Assembly (NCBI GenBank): GCA_963989245.1
Contig: OZ022351.1
Location: forward strand, 26,171,008-26,235,007
From: Nansenia antarctica
Lineage: Eukaryota > Chordata > Actinopteri > Argentiniformes > Microstomatidae
Reading direction: 5' to 3'
Length of the DNA: 64,000 bases
Of this stretch, positions 10,531 to 21,376 are shown in pieces. The position numbers were made by a program, and so were the translations under genes. Under the pieces are notes generated by a model, which had not been told where the DNA came from, searched no databases, and saw nothing but the letters and a program-made list of their open reading frames with translations. The stretch's first letter is position 1, and each line of letters begins with the position of its first letter.

Positions 10531-10885
10531 GGCGGTTTGTGACTGTGCGTATGTAGACTTCAGTGTGTGTGTGTGTGTGTATTTGTATGTGTGTGGCTTT
10601 GCAGGCGGTGTGTGTGTCCCAAGGGGGAAGGAGAGCGATGCAGAAGTAGGACAGTGCTGACAGACATGCTGCTAAACTGAGTAAAAGCTAAATGACTGAG
10701 ACGGACGTGTCGTTTCTTCTGTCGCTGTGGAAACGTTCCACTCACCCACGTCGGCTTATCAGCCTAAATATGGAGATCCATCTACTGACATGGTTTTAGG
10801 AATGCCTTCATGCGATATTGTGCCTGTATAATGTGCTATGACAGGTTGGGTCAATGGATTAATGGGTCAATGGATTAGTCAATGA

Positions 10886-10891
10886 AATAAA
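10886..10891 (+). terminator. large1: Poly(A) signal AATAAA
   Basis: AATAAA in a GAAATAAAGC context with A-rich sequence downstream. It is the first good signal after the large1 stop codon. Confidence 0.5.
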
Positions 10892-11010
10892 GCAAAAACA
10901 GTCACAAAACAGCAAAGCTTGTGACAATATCAAGAGTCATTGTGCATAATGTCGGGCTTCACGCACAATTCAGCATAATGGTATATTTTCTCACAAGGTA
11001 ATGGTGTATT

Positions 11011-11184
11011 AGTACAGTATAGTATAGTGGATAGTGTACATAGCCTTTATTTATGTAAACCAGCTCCTTTCCCTTCTTGTTTTTTTTTCTTTCCTAACAC
11101 CAGGGGAGCCACCCCTCCCAAATGTCGTTGTTTGGTACCTGTACTATATCAATGACAATAAAGACCATTCATTCATTCATTCAT
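11011..11184 (+). mobile_element. L2-like LINE 3' end
   Basis: Heavily 5'-truncated copy containing 'GTGTACATAGCCTTTATTTA', 'ACCAGGGGAGCCACCCCTCC' and 'CAATGACAATAAAGACC', and ending in (ATTC)n. The same 3' end occurs at 63590-63775 and, inverted, at 3781-4000. The stretch from 11185 to 11445 shows nothing recognisable. Confidence 0.88.
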
Positions 11185-12125
11185 ATTCAGGTGCTCTTAA
11201 CTTTCCAATTCGCCAATATTTAGTGTGGGGTTTTGCATAGGGCTCCCTATTGGCTAATTCTGATATAGAGTAGCCCTGAGTAGGACATTCTGAGTTTCCT
11301 AGTTACAATGCCAGTTTCAATGCCATCTCTGACAGTGAAGAGGGATAAAATGGCTGACCTCTAAATGAAATTAGCCCAACTGTAGCAGTACCCCAGTTTA
11401 TCTGCTCCCGAACGTCAAGAACTGTCCCAGCAGACCCATTTCTTAACTTCCCCTTAATGAAGGTCCCACGACATAATTTCTCTTATCTGAGAGGTTATTA
11501 AAAGTTTTAAAGGAAGCTCATTAATTCAATTTAAAAAATGTAATGCATGAATTTAGGCCTGGGCCTTTCGGATAAAGAACGAGGGAATGCGGGGAGACTA
11601 TTCCTCATCCCATTCCATGCATTACAATGTGTCCCATCCTCCCATTTCTACCTCCGACAGCCTCCCCTGGGCGAAACATCCAGAAGCCTGGCATTGACGT
11701 TCTGTACTGTGCCACGCTTGAGGATCCAGGGAGGCTGCTAGCGGTAGCATTTGTTAGCATTGCGAGGGGTCCTTTCAGTTTTAACGTGTTCGCATTGCAA
11801 AGGGTCTCCTATCTGTTTTATAATACTAGCATTTCCTGTGGTCACCTTTCGTTCAGTAAAGGCTGAGTAAGTCATCATAGTGTGGAGGGAAAGGCGCTCA
11901 GCAAGGCTTACTTATCCAATAAAGAGAGGAAAAAAAATACCCTTTTTAAAATGTCAACTTGAATGGCGTGATGTAATAAGGGCCGTGGCGAGTATCCCAC
12001 TTAGTGCTGAGCGAGAGTGGGTTGGAAGGTGACTGACTAGACAGCAGAGGTGTGTGGTTAACCTTAAGGGAAGGGGGAGAGACTGAGGTAGACACAGAGG
12101 ACAGATGCAGGTCTTTAGACGCACG

Positions 12126-12131
12126 TTTATT
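12126..12131 (-). terminator. Possible gene D poly(A) signal, copy A
   Basis: AATAAA on the minus strand about 590 bp downstream of the gene D stop codon. It is conserved in copy B at 53868-53873. Assignment is by position only. Confidence 0.35.
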
Positions 12132-12315
12132 TATAGAAACAACTGACCGTGAGGCTCTCAGGCCTAAAAAATAAATAAATATATATATATATATTTGAAG
12201 CACAAGTTGAACCCGTAAACAAATGAAACAATTAAACAAATCTTAACATTTAACTACTGAATATCTTAAAAACAATCACAATACCTATCAACTGCTTTTT
12301 CTTTGATAAGTCATA

Positions 12316-12507
12316 ATAAGTTCAGAACCTGACTAACTGACAGAACCTGTCTAACTGACAGAACCTGTAACTGACAGAACCTGTCTAACTGACAGAACCT
12401 GTCTACCTGTCTAACTGACAGAACCTGTCTAACTGACAGAACCTGTCTACCTGTCTAACTGACAGAACCTGTCTAACTGACAGAACCTGTGTGACTGACA
12501 GAACCAG
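12316..12507. repeat. CTAACTGACAGAACCTGT minisatellite, copy A
   Basis: About ten units of an 18-bp repeat (some shortened to 14 bp, some joined by CTACCTGT). The same unit flanks the gene D exon at 14723-14784. It recurs at 54081-54176 and, in a longer array, at 55663-55978. Confidence 0.92.
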
Positions 12508-12721
12508 AAAGTTTAACCCGTAAACAAATGAAACAATTAAACAAATCTTAACATTTAACTACTGAATATCTTAAAAACAATCACAATACCTATCAACTGC
12601 TTTTTCTCAGTCATAATAAGTTATTGTTTTTCTTTCGTAACACACACAAACAAACTTTCACTTCAATAAACAAGTACTTTGCATATCAAAATGCAGGCTT
12701 GTGGACTTCTCATTACGATTT

Positions 12722-12778
12722 TCAAAAGTCCGAGCACCTGAGAAAGATCTCCTCATAGTCTGCGGCCAGACACGGGTC
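12722..12778 (-). CDS. Gene D terminal exon, copy A
   Basis: Minus strand. Acceptor CTTCAG, then 18 codons (DPCLAADYEEIFLRCSDF) and TGA. Copy B reads the same exon six residues longer, with LRCSESLDSEDF at the end. Copy A has therefore lost 18 nt in frame, or B gained it. The acceptor, frame and stop are intact. I do not recognise the protein; the C-terminus is acidic in both copies. Confidence 0.65.
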   Translation of the reverse strand, partial: DPCLAADYEEIFLRCSDF

Positions 12779-12825
12779 CTGAAGAGAGGAAGGAGAGGGG
12801 GAGGGAGAGAAAGATAGTGATTTGA

Positions 12826-12853
12826 CAGAGAGAGAGAGAGAGAGAGAGAGAGC
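12826..12853. repeat. (GA)n microsatellite
   Basis: About thirteen GA units in a gene D intron; shorter in copy B (54353-54372). Confidence 0.9.
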
Positions 12854-12918
12854 AGTTAGCGTATCGACAGTACTTTGAGTACAACAATGGCCCTGCCTTT
12901 ACTATGATGTCTCCTTAC

Positions 12919-13036
12919 CTGTGTGTGTTCCGGCTTCTCTGACATCTGGGTCTTGACGTGCTCCGTGATGTCCCTTTCGATCTCTCCGAGCTTGTCAAAG
13001 TCCACCCCCTGCAGGGCTTCGGGCAAGGAGCTGGAG
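12919..13036 (-). CDS. Gene D penultimate exon, copy A
   Basis: Minus strand. Acceptor CCCCAG, donor CACAG|GTAAGG. It enters in phase 2 and leaves in phase 0, matching its neighbours. The peptide is SSLPEALQGVDFDKLGEIER followed by DITEHVKTQMSEKPEHTQ. Copy B differs by a few substitutions (SSYLPEAL, KLRESERDIAEHV) and is equally open. Intact splice sites and in-frame differences in both copies argue for a real exon. The function is unknown. Confidence 0.68.
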
Positions 13037-13234
13037 CTGGGGAGGGGAGGAGAGAGAGAGAGCAGAGGGGGTTTGATGAACCCACAGTGGGGAGTAAGGC
13101 TCTGTTATGCTGCCTGACTACAGACAGCTGTTCTACAAGCTATGGTACTGTATATGACAGAGGTGTGTGGTTAAGCTTAAGGGAACACCTTAAAAACAGA
13201 GGTCCTCTCTCTGTCACAAACAGATACGCTAGAC

Positions 13235-14253
13235 ATCTTTTTGGGGTCCTATGCGCCGAGGCGCATCTCAGCTATGTGTGTGTGTGTGTCAGCTATGTGT
13301 GTGTTTTGGTCATTAACATGTGTATGATTTTTACGCAGCAATATAGTTCACCGAAAAGAAGATGCCGATTAGTGCTGCATTTTACCCCCCTCCCAGTGAC
13401 CAGAGAGGAGGAGGAAAGGGAGGGAGGAGGCAGAGGAGAAGACTAGAATATAAATGCTTTTGGCATTTAACGGACAGTGTCATGCGTTAACGGATCTCTC
13501 CACGTTGCCTTGGCGATGGAAAAACGTGTAATTATGAAAATAAATCAAAATGCAATGTGGCGACAAATGTGCTCACTGGAACAGCAGTTCCCCCGGAAGG
13601 AAGGGGCCTCAGAGTCATGTTCTGACTGAAGGAAGGGGCCTCAGAGTCATGTTCTGATTGAAGGAAGGCGGTTTGAAGGCCTTTTCTAGGAGACAGTCGC
13701 GGCTCTCTGTGTTGCCGTCACTGTGGGTTTCTCCTGACATGTTTTCACTCAGGATAAGTGCTCAATTACACAGACTAATTAGGCTGTTAAGTGTACATCA
13801 TGACACACAAAAATGTACTACTCGGTGTGGGAGACCGCTCTATTAAGATGTGACACGGGTGCCAAATTTTCCATTTCTGAAAATGTTAAATGAAACAGTT
13901 GGACAGATGATTAACAGGAGCGTTAACACCTCTGCCACGCTAGAGTGAAAAGGTCAGTGCGTCGCCTTGAAAGCAAAGAATGTGGTCATGTTTGGTCATG
14001 TGCTAATTTCAAGTGTTTATACACTAACGTGTGTGTAAGTTTATAAACTTTGTATGTATCTGTTTGTGTGTGTGTACATGTGTCTGTGTGTGTGTGTGCT
14101 CATGCATGTGGGCCTGATGTCTGAAGGAGTGTGAAAGGTAAATGTGTCTTTGGCAGTGAGGTGCGTGTGTGTTTGTGTGTGAGTGTTAGGCATGTGTGTA
14201 AGGTTGTTTGTGAGTGTGTTAGGTGCATGTGTGTGTGTGTGTGTTAGGTGTAT

Positions 14254-14291
<38 letters not shown>

Positions 14292-14633
14292 CTGCACCCC
14301 CCTGTCCTGGAGAAGAGGTCCAGTGACGGTGATTGATTGCTCCTATTTGGACACTCTCAATCAGGGCTCTACGTGAGGAGACTGTGCTCACCCTCAGGGA
14401 TGGCTGCACACGCACACCTTAACACACACACACACACACACCGTAACTAACACACACATCTTAACACACACTGTACCTGCCGCTGTTATGGCTTTCAATA
14501 AACATTCCTAGAGCGAGACATTTGGGAGGCGGGGGGTGGTGGTGTGTGTGTGTGTGTGTGTGTGTGTGGGGGGGGGTTCGGGCAGGACAGCAGTGGTGGA
14601 CTGGACTCGAACGAACGGTGTTCATTTCACTTT
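13235..14633. other. Copy-A-only intronic segment
   Basis: Present in copy A but absent from copy B, where the same flanks join at about 54896-54901. It contains a 32-bp tandem repeat (GGAAGGGGCCTCAGAGTCATG twice, 13597-13665), long GT/CA microsatellites (14056-14286, 14422-14445, 14540-14570) and no convincing exon. Confidence 0.75.
14056..14286. repeat. (GT)n-rich microsatellite tract
   Basis: Repeated TGTGTG runs mixed with TTAGGTG motifs; the longest pure run is at 14257-14286. Confidence 0.9.
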
Positions 14634-14722
14634 GTCATCACAACACCCAGAGCCGCTGCCCCCCACCCCCCCGACCCCCTCCCCCAAAATCTAACTGACA
14701 GAACCTGTGTGACTGACAGAAC

Positions 14723-14784
14723 CAGTGTCCGGAGGCAGAGTCCATATCCTGCATCACCAAATCGTAGGCGTCCTGCAGCAGGTC
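14723..14784 (-). CDS. Gene D exon c, copy A
   Basis: Minus strand. Acceptor CTCTCAG supplied by the GA/CT microsatellite, then DLLQDAYDLVMQDMDSASGH, leaving in phase 2 at a GT inside the adjoining 18-bp minisatellite. In copy B two codons (Ala-Tyr) are deleted and the donor reads ACACAG|GTTCTG; here it reads CACTG|GTTCTG, a weaker donor. Phase 0 in and phase 2 out fit both neighbouring exons. Confidence 0.62.
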
Positions 14785-14785
14785 C

Positions 14786-15115
14786 TGAGAGAGAGAGAGA
14801 GACAGGGGGGAAGTGAGACACAGAGAGAGAGGGAGAGAGTGAGTGAGAGAGACAGAGAGAGAGAGAGGTAGAGGGAGTGAGAGAGAGAGACAGAGAGAGA
14901 CAGAGAGAGAGACAGAGATAGAGACAGAGAGAGAGTGTGAGACAGAGAGAGAGAGGGAGAGAGTGAGAGAGACAGAGAGAGAGAGAGAGGTAGAGGGAGT
15001 GAGAGAGAGAGAGGCAGAGATAGAGACAGAGAGAGAGTGTGAGACAGAGAGAGAGAGGGAGAGAGTGAGAGAGACAGAGAGAGAGAGAGGTAGAGGGAGT
15101 GAGAGAGAGAGAGAC

Positions 15116-15147
<32 letters not shown>

Positions 15148-15356
15148 GTAGAGGGAGTGAGAGAGAGAGAGACAGAGAGAGAGAGAGACAGAGAGAGAGT
15201 GTGAGACAGAGAGAGAGAGAGGGAGAGAGTGAGAGAGACAGAGAGAGAGAGAGAGGTAGAGGGAGTGAGAGAGAGAGAGACAGAGAGAGAGTGTGAGACA
15301 GAGAGAGAGAGGGAGAGAGTGAGAGAGACAGAGAGAGAGAGAGAGGTAGAGGGAGT

Positions 15357-15390
<34 letters not shown>

Positions 15391-15462
15391 CAGAGAGTGA
15401 GAGAGACAGAGAGAGAGATAGAGAGACAGAGAGAGTGAGAGACAGAGAGAGAGTGAGGGGGG
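14786..15462. repeat. (GA)n-rich satellite, about 680 bp
   Basis: GAGA, GACAGA, GGTAGAGGGAGTGA and GTGAGAGAGA submotifs repeat as higher-order units of about 90-110 bp (for example the GAGGTAGAGGGAGTGAGAG block near 14868, 14990, 15088, 15145, 15253 and 15344). The copy B equivalent is only about 180 bp (56033-56215), so the array has expanded or contracted since duplication. All long reading frames here are Ser/Leu or Arg/Glu repeat artefacts. Confidence 0.95.
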
Positions 15463-15552
15463 GGGTGGCCAAGACAGAGGAACACTAGTAAACAAGCGGA
15501 ACAGAAACAGACAGAAACATTACGAGTGCAGTTAAGTTAAGAGGGTGTTGAG

Positions 15553-16240
15553 CTGGGTTTCCGTTAACCGGTAATTACCGGTCTTTGTCCGGTAAAATAT
15601 GTTGAAGTCCGACATATTTAAACCCCTTCGGTCATAATGTCCGGTGAAAATAATTCCCTTTAAGCATGAAACACGCACTGGCGCTCAATACAAAGACGTA
15701 ATTTCACCGAAAACTAGAGGGTGGCAACATAACAAAAAAGAAAGTGTGCCCTGTTTACCCGTACCTCCGCCGTTCTGTTCGTGGTGATTTGAGAGGCAAT
15801 AGATCATTTTTGCCCCGCGCATATTGCCCTGTAATTAGACCACGCGACCACAGCTCTGTTGTGTCTCTTATTGTCCAAATGTTCCCTGAATTTTAGCTGC
15901 ATGTTTTTCCAGCATGTAAGTTGTCAATCAAAATTCGACTCCCCTTCTTTCCCCCTGCCAATACTGTGTCGTTTGTGACATTTACCAACGTTTATGCTAG
16001 CGTTAGATGCGAGGCTGCTCGGGAACATTATTTGTTTCACAAAATAGCCTGATTTAGTTGACCATGAACATCAGAGACTAGACTACATTACGAATGTTCA
16101 TTTAAAATACTCTATAGTGAGCACTGGTATAAGAACATGAACCAGAGAACAGCAGTAAATGCAAGAACCCACAGTCGTCGCTGATGATGTTGCATTTTCG
16201 ATTAGGATACGTTTACGGGATTAAAGGGACGGGCGACAAA
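15553..16240 (+). repeat. Dispersed repeat with internal paralogue in copy A
   Basis: Starts GGGTTTCCGTTAACCGGTAA and includes 'CACGCACTGGCGCTCAA', 'CTCCGCCGTTCTGTTCGTGG' and 'ACCATGAACATCAGAGAC'. The same blocks recur in the same order at about 19905-20610, though diverged. Probably two relics of one transposon family. The copy at 15553 is preserved in copy B (56310-56995). Confidence 0.65.
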
Positions 16241-16651
16241 GACCCGCTTCGACAGCAGAAGGAGCTGGAGGAGCCCTGAGCCTGGAAACAGCTTTTTGAT
16301 AGCTCAGTTTCTGACTTCTGACTTCAGGGACGATCGCATAATTGCTGCTTTTTAGGACGCAAAGTGTCTTTGGGCTTATGAAATAGCAGCTGTGGTTTTT
16401 CCCCAGTCAGTCACATCTATAGGCTACTGTAACATCTGACTTAATAAACTATAATGCTTATGATTATAATGGCATAAAATGTGACACAAAATACAGTATG
16501 TGCAGTGGTTCATCCCATCGTCAGGGTTGCCAGAAGGGACGGACAATTTCCAGCCCAACCACTGTCTAAAAACCGCTAAATCCACCAAAAACCCTCCCCG
16601 TCTGGCAACCCTGCCCATCGTGTTTCTGGAGCCTAGTAAGTGGCCCTTTAC

Positions 16652-16937
16652 CTCCGGGAAGGTGAAAGAGGGGGAGGAGGCGGTGTCTCCCTGGCTGAGA
16701 TGGGTGAGGTGGGTGTCTGGGTCGGGGGGGGGCGTCTGGGCGGGCCCTGCCCAGGCCTGGGTGCTCTGCGGGAGCGGGGGAGGAGGAGGGGTCTGGTAGG
16801 AGGCCTGGCGCTCTGGAGACAGCCTGTCCCACAGGGCTGAGATGGCCTCTGACACCACGGCCAGGCCCGTCTGGCCCTGGCTCAGCACGCCGCTACGCAC
16901 CAGCATGTCCATCGACTGCGTGTAGAACAACAGGTAC
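16652..16937 (-). CDS. Gene D exon d, copy A
   Basis: Minus strand. Acceptor ATCTAG, donor CCGGAG|GTAAAG. It enters with one base completing a codon and leaves in phase 0. The peptide begins YLLFYTQSMDMLVRSGVLSQ, then a block ending SALWDRLSPERQASY, followed by a proline-rich low-complexity region (PPPPPLPQSTQAW, PPPDPDTHLTHL) and SSPSFTFPE. Copy B inserts two codons (FTFTSPE) and is otherwise nearly identical. The N-terminal part looks like a folded helical segment and the remainder a disordered linker. I cannot assign a family. Confidence 0.68.
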
Positions 16938-16954
16938 CTAGATGGAGGGATGGA

Positions 16955-17052
16955 GGGAGGGAGAGAGAGAGCAGGGGGAGAGAGGGGAGGGGGAGAGAGA
17001 GAGAGAGAGAAAGAGAGAGAAAGAGAGAGATAGGGAGGGAGGGAGGGAGAAC
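16955..17052. repeat. (GA)n/(GGGA)n microsatellite
   Basis: Purine-rich tract directly upstream (in gene D direction) of exon d; it supplies the CT-rich acceptor tract. Present in copy B at 57713-57831. Confidence 0.9.
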
Positions 17053-17589
17053 ACTTAGATACATCTCTTCTGTAAAACTGTGGAGGTCAAACTCTCATTT
17101 CTGGCTCTTGAGGGAAAAACTCCCTCCCATTTTATGAGGTCTGGAGGTCATTCAGATTGTCATTGGTGAAATAACCAGACTCTCATCCACTCCTTAAATC
17201 ATTCTCCCTAGTGATGTGCTCAGTACGGTAGACCACTTCAGATCTAAGATGGCCTCTGTGGTTGCTAAGACGACAGGTCTCACCACCGCCCTCTGGACAG
17301 TCGAACGATCTTGACAGCGAGAGACTGAACAGCAGTTCCGTCAGACAAGGAAACCGTCCCTGTGAACGAACAGACTAGAGTAGTCGATTGAGGGAGGCAG
17401 GAGACATGAGATCGGTTTGACACTTTGACGTGGCGTCGTCGTGTTATGTTGCGACTACTTCTGTCGAGGGCTGAGGTGGACTCGTCAGCGTAATCGACGT
17501 CATCGGTTACGGAAACACGTCGATTGGCGTAACGTGCACGGGCGTAATGAAGTAAGGCGGCTGCGGCCCAGTCAAAGCACAGACTCACA

Positions 17590-17732
17590 TTAACGTTGAA
17601 ATCGTTTAGCAGGCGCTTTTATCCAAAGCGACTTACAATGAGTACGTCTGTCTTAGTAACTGAATCAGCTATACTCATCTTAATAAGTAGGACCTTAGAT
17701 AAGAACAAGACCCATCGGTAGTCACAGTTCTA
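17590..17732 (-). mobile_element. SINE 3'-end fragment
   Basis: 'TTTAGCAGGCGCTTTTATCC' followed by AAAGCGACTTACAA is the complement of the conserved fish SINE tail (TTGTAAGTCGCTTTGGATAAAAGCGCCTGCTAAA). Present in both duplication copies (58380-58510 in B), so it predates the duplication. Confidence 0.75.
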
Positions 17733-18286
17733 GAGACAGGGGTGCAAACTGGCGATGGTCCAAAAAGGTGACACTTTTTGCCCGTAGATGGTTAGCTCTA
17801 TCATTAACAGTGGTCTAACAATGAAAATCAATGGAAGCAATGACAAATAAAGTCCATTCCATTCCATTCCATTCCAATGATGCGCGTGTAAGTAGCGATG
17901 GCCCTGACCTTAACACCCTCATAATTAATGTAAGCAACCTGTTCTCAAAATAATTATGCGGGTTCCTGCAGGTTTCAACAAGTTACATTTAAGACCTTTA
18001 TAAGACCACTTTTAATAGATTTTAAGACCTATTGAGCAAGTATTGGTATTAGACTCACATTCGTTGATTATTTTCATTAGCAATGCTGGGTGATCTGTTC
18101 TGTTGCATATAGAACAATGATAATGTAAGTTAGCCTACTCTATCAATTTCTTGATTCATTTCCATTGCTTCTCAACACATTAGATATAATAGCATAAATA
18201 ACAGAATAAACTCACACACTTACTCACACTCACTTACACTGCATAGCCTACATACTGAGATATGGCACACACACACCTCTCACAGG

Positions 18287-18290
18287 AGGT

Positions 18291-18344
<54 letters not shown>

Positions 18345-18345
18345 T
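18287..18345. repeat. (CA)n microsatellite
   Basis: About 27 CA units; absent from copy B. Confidence 0.95.
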
Positions 18346-18786
18346 ATTTACTAAACCACACATACCGTTGCTACCACTGCAAGTTTGAAGAAATTCTAAC
18401 TTCACATGCCTACAGTCGAATCGCCTCCTACGGCGATTATCGTATCTAGGCCTCTTGTCTTATCATTTCACGTGGCAAAATATCGGGGTTTTGGGCGCAG
18501 CTTAACCAATGTCACACGAGCAATAAGTGTGCGATAAGTTTTGTTTTATATGTTGTCTCTCATCTGCACGCGTCGTATTCCCACGCAGTGGGTCTGGCGA
18601 CAATAATACATTTTCCGGTCTGACTTTTTAAATAAAAATAAAATCGATTCTACGCAAGTCTAAAGCACACAGACGCCATTACATTTTTTTATTTTGAAAG
18701 TCTCGCCCTGTGTCTGATCCTGATGTTATAGAAGCAGTGTAGCAGCAGGTTAAAAGCGAGGTAAAGGGGGACGCGAGACAGTCTCG

Positions 18787-18912
18787 GGCAGCGTTCGTAA
18801 ATTCGCTCTGCGCACTGGGCTCAACGTCATAAAGGGACCAAGTAATTTGACTGGACAAGAGGCATTCCATGACTGCTGATCAGATTTCCAGAGCGAATTT
18901 ACGAACGCAGCC
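18787..18912. mobile_element. MITE, GGCTGCGTTCGTAAATTCGC family, copy A
   Basis: Inverted ends GGCAGCGTTCGTAAATTCGC and the complement of GCGAATTTACGAACGCAGCC. The interior reads 'TCAACGTCATAAAG' and 'TTGACTGGACAAGAGGCATT'. Other members are at 45029-45155, 58694-58819 (copy B) and 63778-63910. Confidence 0.85.
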
Positions 18913-19904
18913 TAGGGCAAACCACTCGCCGACTCGTTTTTTTCATAACACGAAACTTGAAGTTGTAAAGTACCCACTCTATATAATAAACAACAGTTTA
19001 ACAATCACTAAATACGTATAATGATCATCTAATTATGTGTAGTTATGTGTTTCTAGCATGTCGATGTTCTATCAGGTAAATTCGCTAGAACTAACCTCCA
19101 TACCCTGGTTCAGAAGAAGAAATCAGTCCTTCGTCACTTATATCGTTGTCCTCGATGAAACTTTTAGGTGGATTGGTTACCCTAGCCTAGATGGTCTTTG
19201 TGACATTTCACAATCACAAACATATATGTACAGAAACTCACTAAAGTATAAAACACAGATAAAATACTGCTTCTCTTCAAATCACTCCATGACACTTTGA
19301 GGTCAGTGCATTTGTTTTTTTGGTGAACTACCGTAATAACCCTAAATGGCTAGAGAGTGCAACTTCTGTGCTTTCAGAAACTGTTGGATTTCTTTCGATT
19401 GCACATATAGTTCAAGAATTACGATAGTTTGAACGAACCCTGTAAATTCCTGTTGAGAAGTTATCGCAACATAGAAATAACTTCTATGTTATTTTATTTG
19501 ATTACTTCTTATGTTTCTACTTCCATCTTAAGAACTTTTTAAGACGTTTTATTTCAACTGCAGCAGAGTTTAGCAGACAGGAAGATGTTAGCTTGGGCAT
19601 CATGTGACTTGGATGAGATGAGATGTAGACCCCCCCCCCCTCCCCAAATATTTTTTTTCACGTAGGTCACCTATTTTGAGGTAAAAACGGCGAATTTCAC
19701 CTAAAGGTGACAAGTTTGCACCACTGTAAAAGGAAGGACTGGTCTCTGGTCATGTAGGGTGGTGAGGCCTGAGGAGGAAAAGCCCAGGTGTACCTTAAAG
19801 AGATGGGACTTCAGTCTAAGGCGGAAGACATAGTTAGAAATAACGCCCAGGATAGGACTGTGACGATCATGCATTTTTGATAACGATTTGATGATTAATT
19901 GTCA

Positions 19905-20610
19905 TGCAATTACAAGCATAAAACGCGCACTGGCGCTCAAAACAAAGACTTGAAATTATAATTTCTTAAATAGCGGTTAAGTCATTAAAGCCGAGCAGGT
20001 GATTTTATATAGAAGGTGATCAAATACCAATATATCCTACAGCTCCTAGCGGAACATGCCGAACGCGCATTACACACACAGAAAGATCAATACGAAGTAG
20101 GCCTACATGAGAGTACACGCACAAAACCGGCTAACGTTACTCATTAACTGTTTACACAAGTAAAATCACAGTGTGACAGTCAGATGGAGCATTCGGTAAA
20201 CAACAACAGCAAGGTAATGCTATCAGTTGAGTTAAAGAAAACCAACTCTTACCTTTGAGGACACCAACATGAGCCCTGCTTACCTGTACCTCCGCCGTTC
20301 TGTTCGTGGTGATTTTAGAGGCAATAGATTATTTTTGCCCCGCGCATATTGCTATGAATATTTCGAAGCTAGGTGCTTGCACGTTAGGTGCGAGAATGCT
20401 CGGTTAACCCATTAGCGGGAACATTATTTGTTTCACAAAATAGGCTGATTTAATTGACCATCAGAGACATACATTACGAATGTTCATTTAAAATACTCTA
20501 TACTGAGCACTGGTATAAGAACATGAACCAGAGAACAGCAGTAAATGCAATAACCCACAGTCGTCGCTGATGATGCTGCATTTTCGATTAGGATACGTTT
20601 ACGGGATTAA
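19905..20610 (+). repeat. Diverged paralogue of the repeat at 15553-16240
   Basis: Shares ordered blocks with 15553-16240, including 'GCACTGGCGCTCAA', 'TGCCCCGCGCATATTG' and 'GAACATTATTTGTTTCACAA'. Only its downstream part (from about 20310) survives in copy B (59207 onward). A likely transposon terminus with TATATGCATATAGAGGAAAC follows at about 20965-20985. Confidence 0.6.
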
Positions 20611-21217
20611 ACGGACCGGCGACGGGCGAAGAGAGAAATCCAAATGTCCCGCTAAATTCGGACCAATCACAAAACTGTTTTGAAAGCGCGTCGCCTCACG
20701 CCGCGCGCCTGTTGAGAGCGATTCAGTCTCGATTGCAGTGCGAACACAAACGACGAGGTTAATTGCAACATTGTAACATATTGTAACTAACTACGCCCTA
20801 AATCGTAACGAAATGTAGGTCTGGAAGCGGCCTAAATCTAGCTTCAATCTGCTTTTTTCTGTTCTCCGGTCATAATAACTCGCTGCCTTTCTGCGCAGCC
20901 TGAATCAAAGTGGACTGTCTGAATCAATTAGTGGCGGAGGAAATTCATTCGTGGCGGCCCTCTATATGCATATAGAGGAAACACTGGTTAGGGTTAGCCC
21001 TACATCTGTCCATCGGTGATGCGGTCTAGTGAGGACACAGATGATGACCTAGCCGCTGAAACGTGCGTTTGTTGACAAAATAATCACAAAAATAATGTTG
21101 ACAAAATAATCGCAGACGCAATGAAAATCTCTCATCTAGTATGAACTTTGAGTGTGGACCCTCGACTGTCTCTGCCTGCTCACTGTGGAGTCACATCATG
21201 CTCTGTCCTCTACCCAC

Positions 21218-21376
21218 CCTTCAAACTCCAGGATGGTGGGCAGGGGGCTGATGGATGACTGCGACTGGACTGATTCATCCATGGCCTCCTCCTCCTCCTC
21301 GGCTGATTCCTCCACGATACTCTCCTCTCCTTCACGCCCGGGACATTTATTCCCCTGCCTCCTGGAGTGATCCAAG
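21218..21376 (-). CDS. Gene D acidic exon (e), copy A
   Basis: Minus strand. Acceptor CATCAG, donor GAAGG|GTGGGT leaving in phase 2, which fits exon d. The peptide is LDHSRRQGNKCPGREGEESI, then VEESAEEEEEAMDESVQSQ, then SSISPLPTILEFEG: a basic start, an acidic Glu run, then a hydrophobic end that would join YLLFYTQS in exon d. Copy B is open, with EESPEEEEEAM and LECEG. This is the most upstream gene D exon I can support; further 5' exons may be unrecognised or outside the duplication. Confidence 0.55.

Larger units (their letters stand above)
8764..10905 (+). other. large1: Probable large1 3' UTR
   Basis: Follows the large1 stop codon with no further exon. It contains GT, CT and mixed GT/GGGG microsatellites and reaches an AATAAA at 10886. 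A UTR of about 2.1 kb is inferred, not demonstrated. Reading frames in it are short or repeat-derived. Confidence 0.5.
17737..19726. mobile_element. Possible hAT-like element with CAGGGGTGCAAACT ends
   Basis: CAGGGGTGCAAACT at 17737 and the complement of CAGTGGTGCAAACT ending at 19726 form imperfect 14-bp inverted ends, 2 kb apart. Both ends, but not the middle, are missing from copy B. No transposase frame and no clear 8-bp target duplication are visible. The ends may therefore belong to separate fragments. Confidence 0.35.

Noticed and set aside
11547..11866. Frames at 11547-11866 and 53070-53389 conserved between the duplication copies
   Set aside because: Conservation only reflects the recent duplication; no splice sites, domains or third-position bias that I can see.
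12316..12507. CRISPR-like regular repeats (18-bp units; also 37740-37984 and 46355-46865)
   Set aside because: Direct tandem minisatellites without variable spacers, in a vertebrate genome; not CRISPR arrays.
14627..15495. Very long open frames (240-285 codons) rich in Ser/Leu on the minus strand, and Arg/Glu on the plus strand
   Set aside because: They are six-frame translations of the (GA)n satellite; no splice sites, start context or non-repetitive domain.
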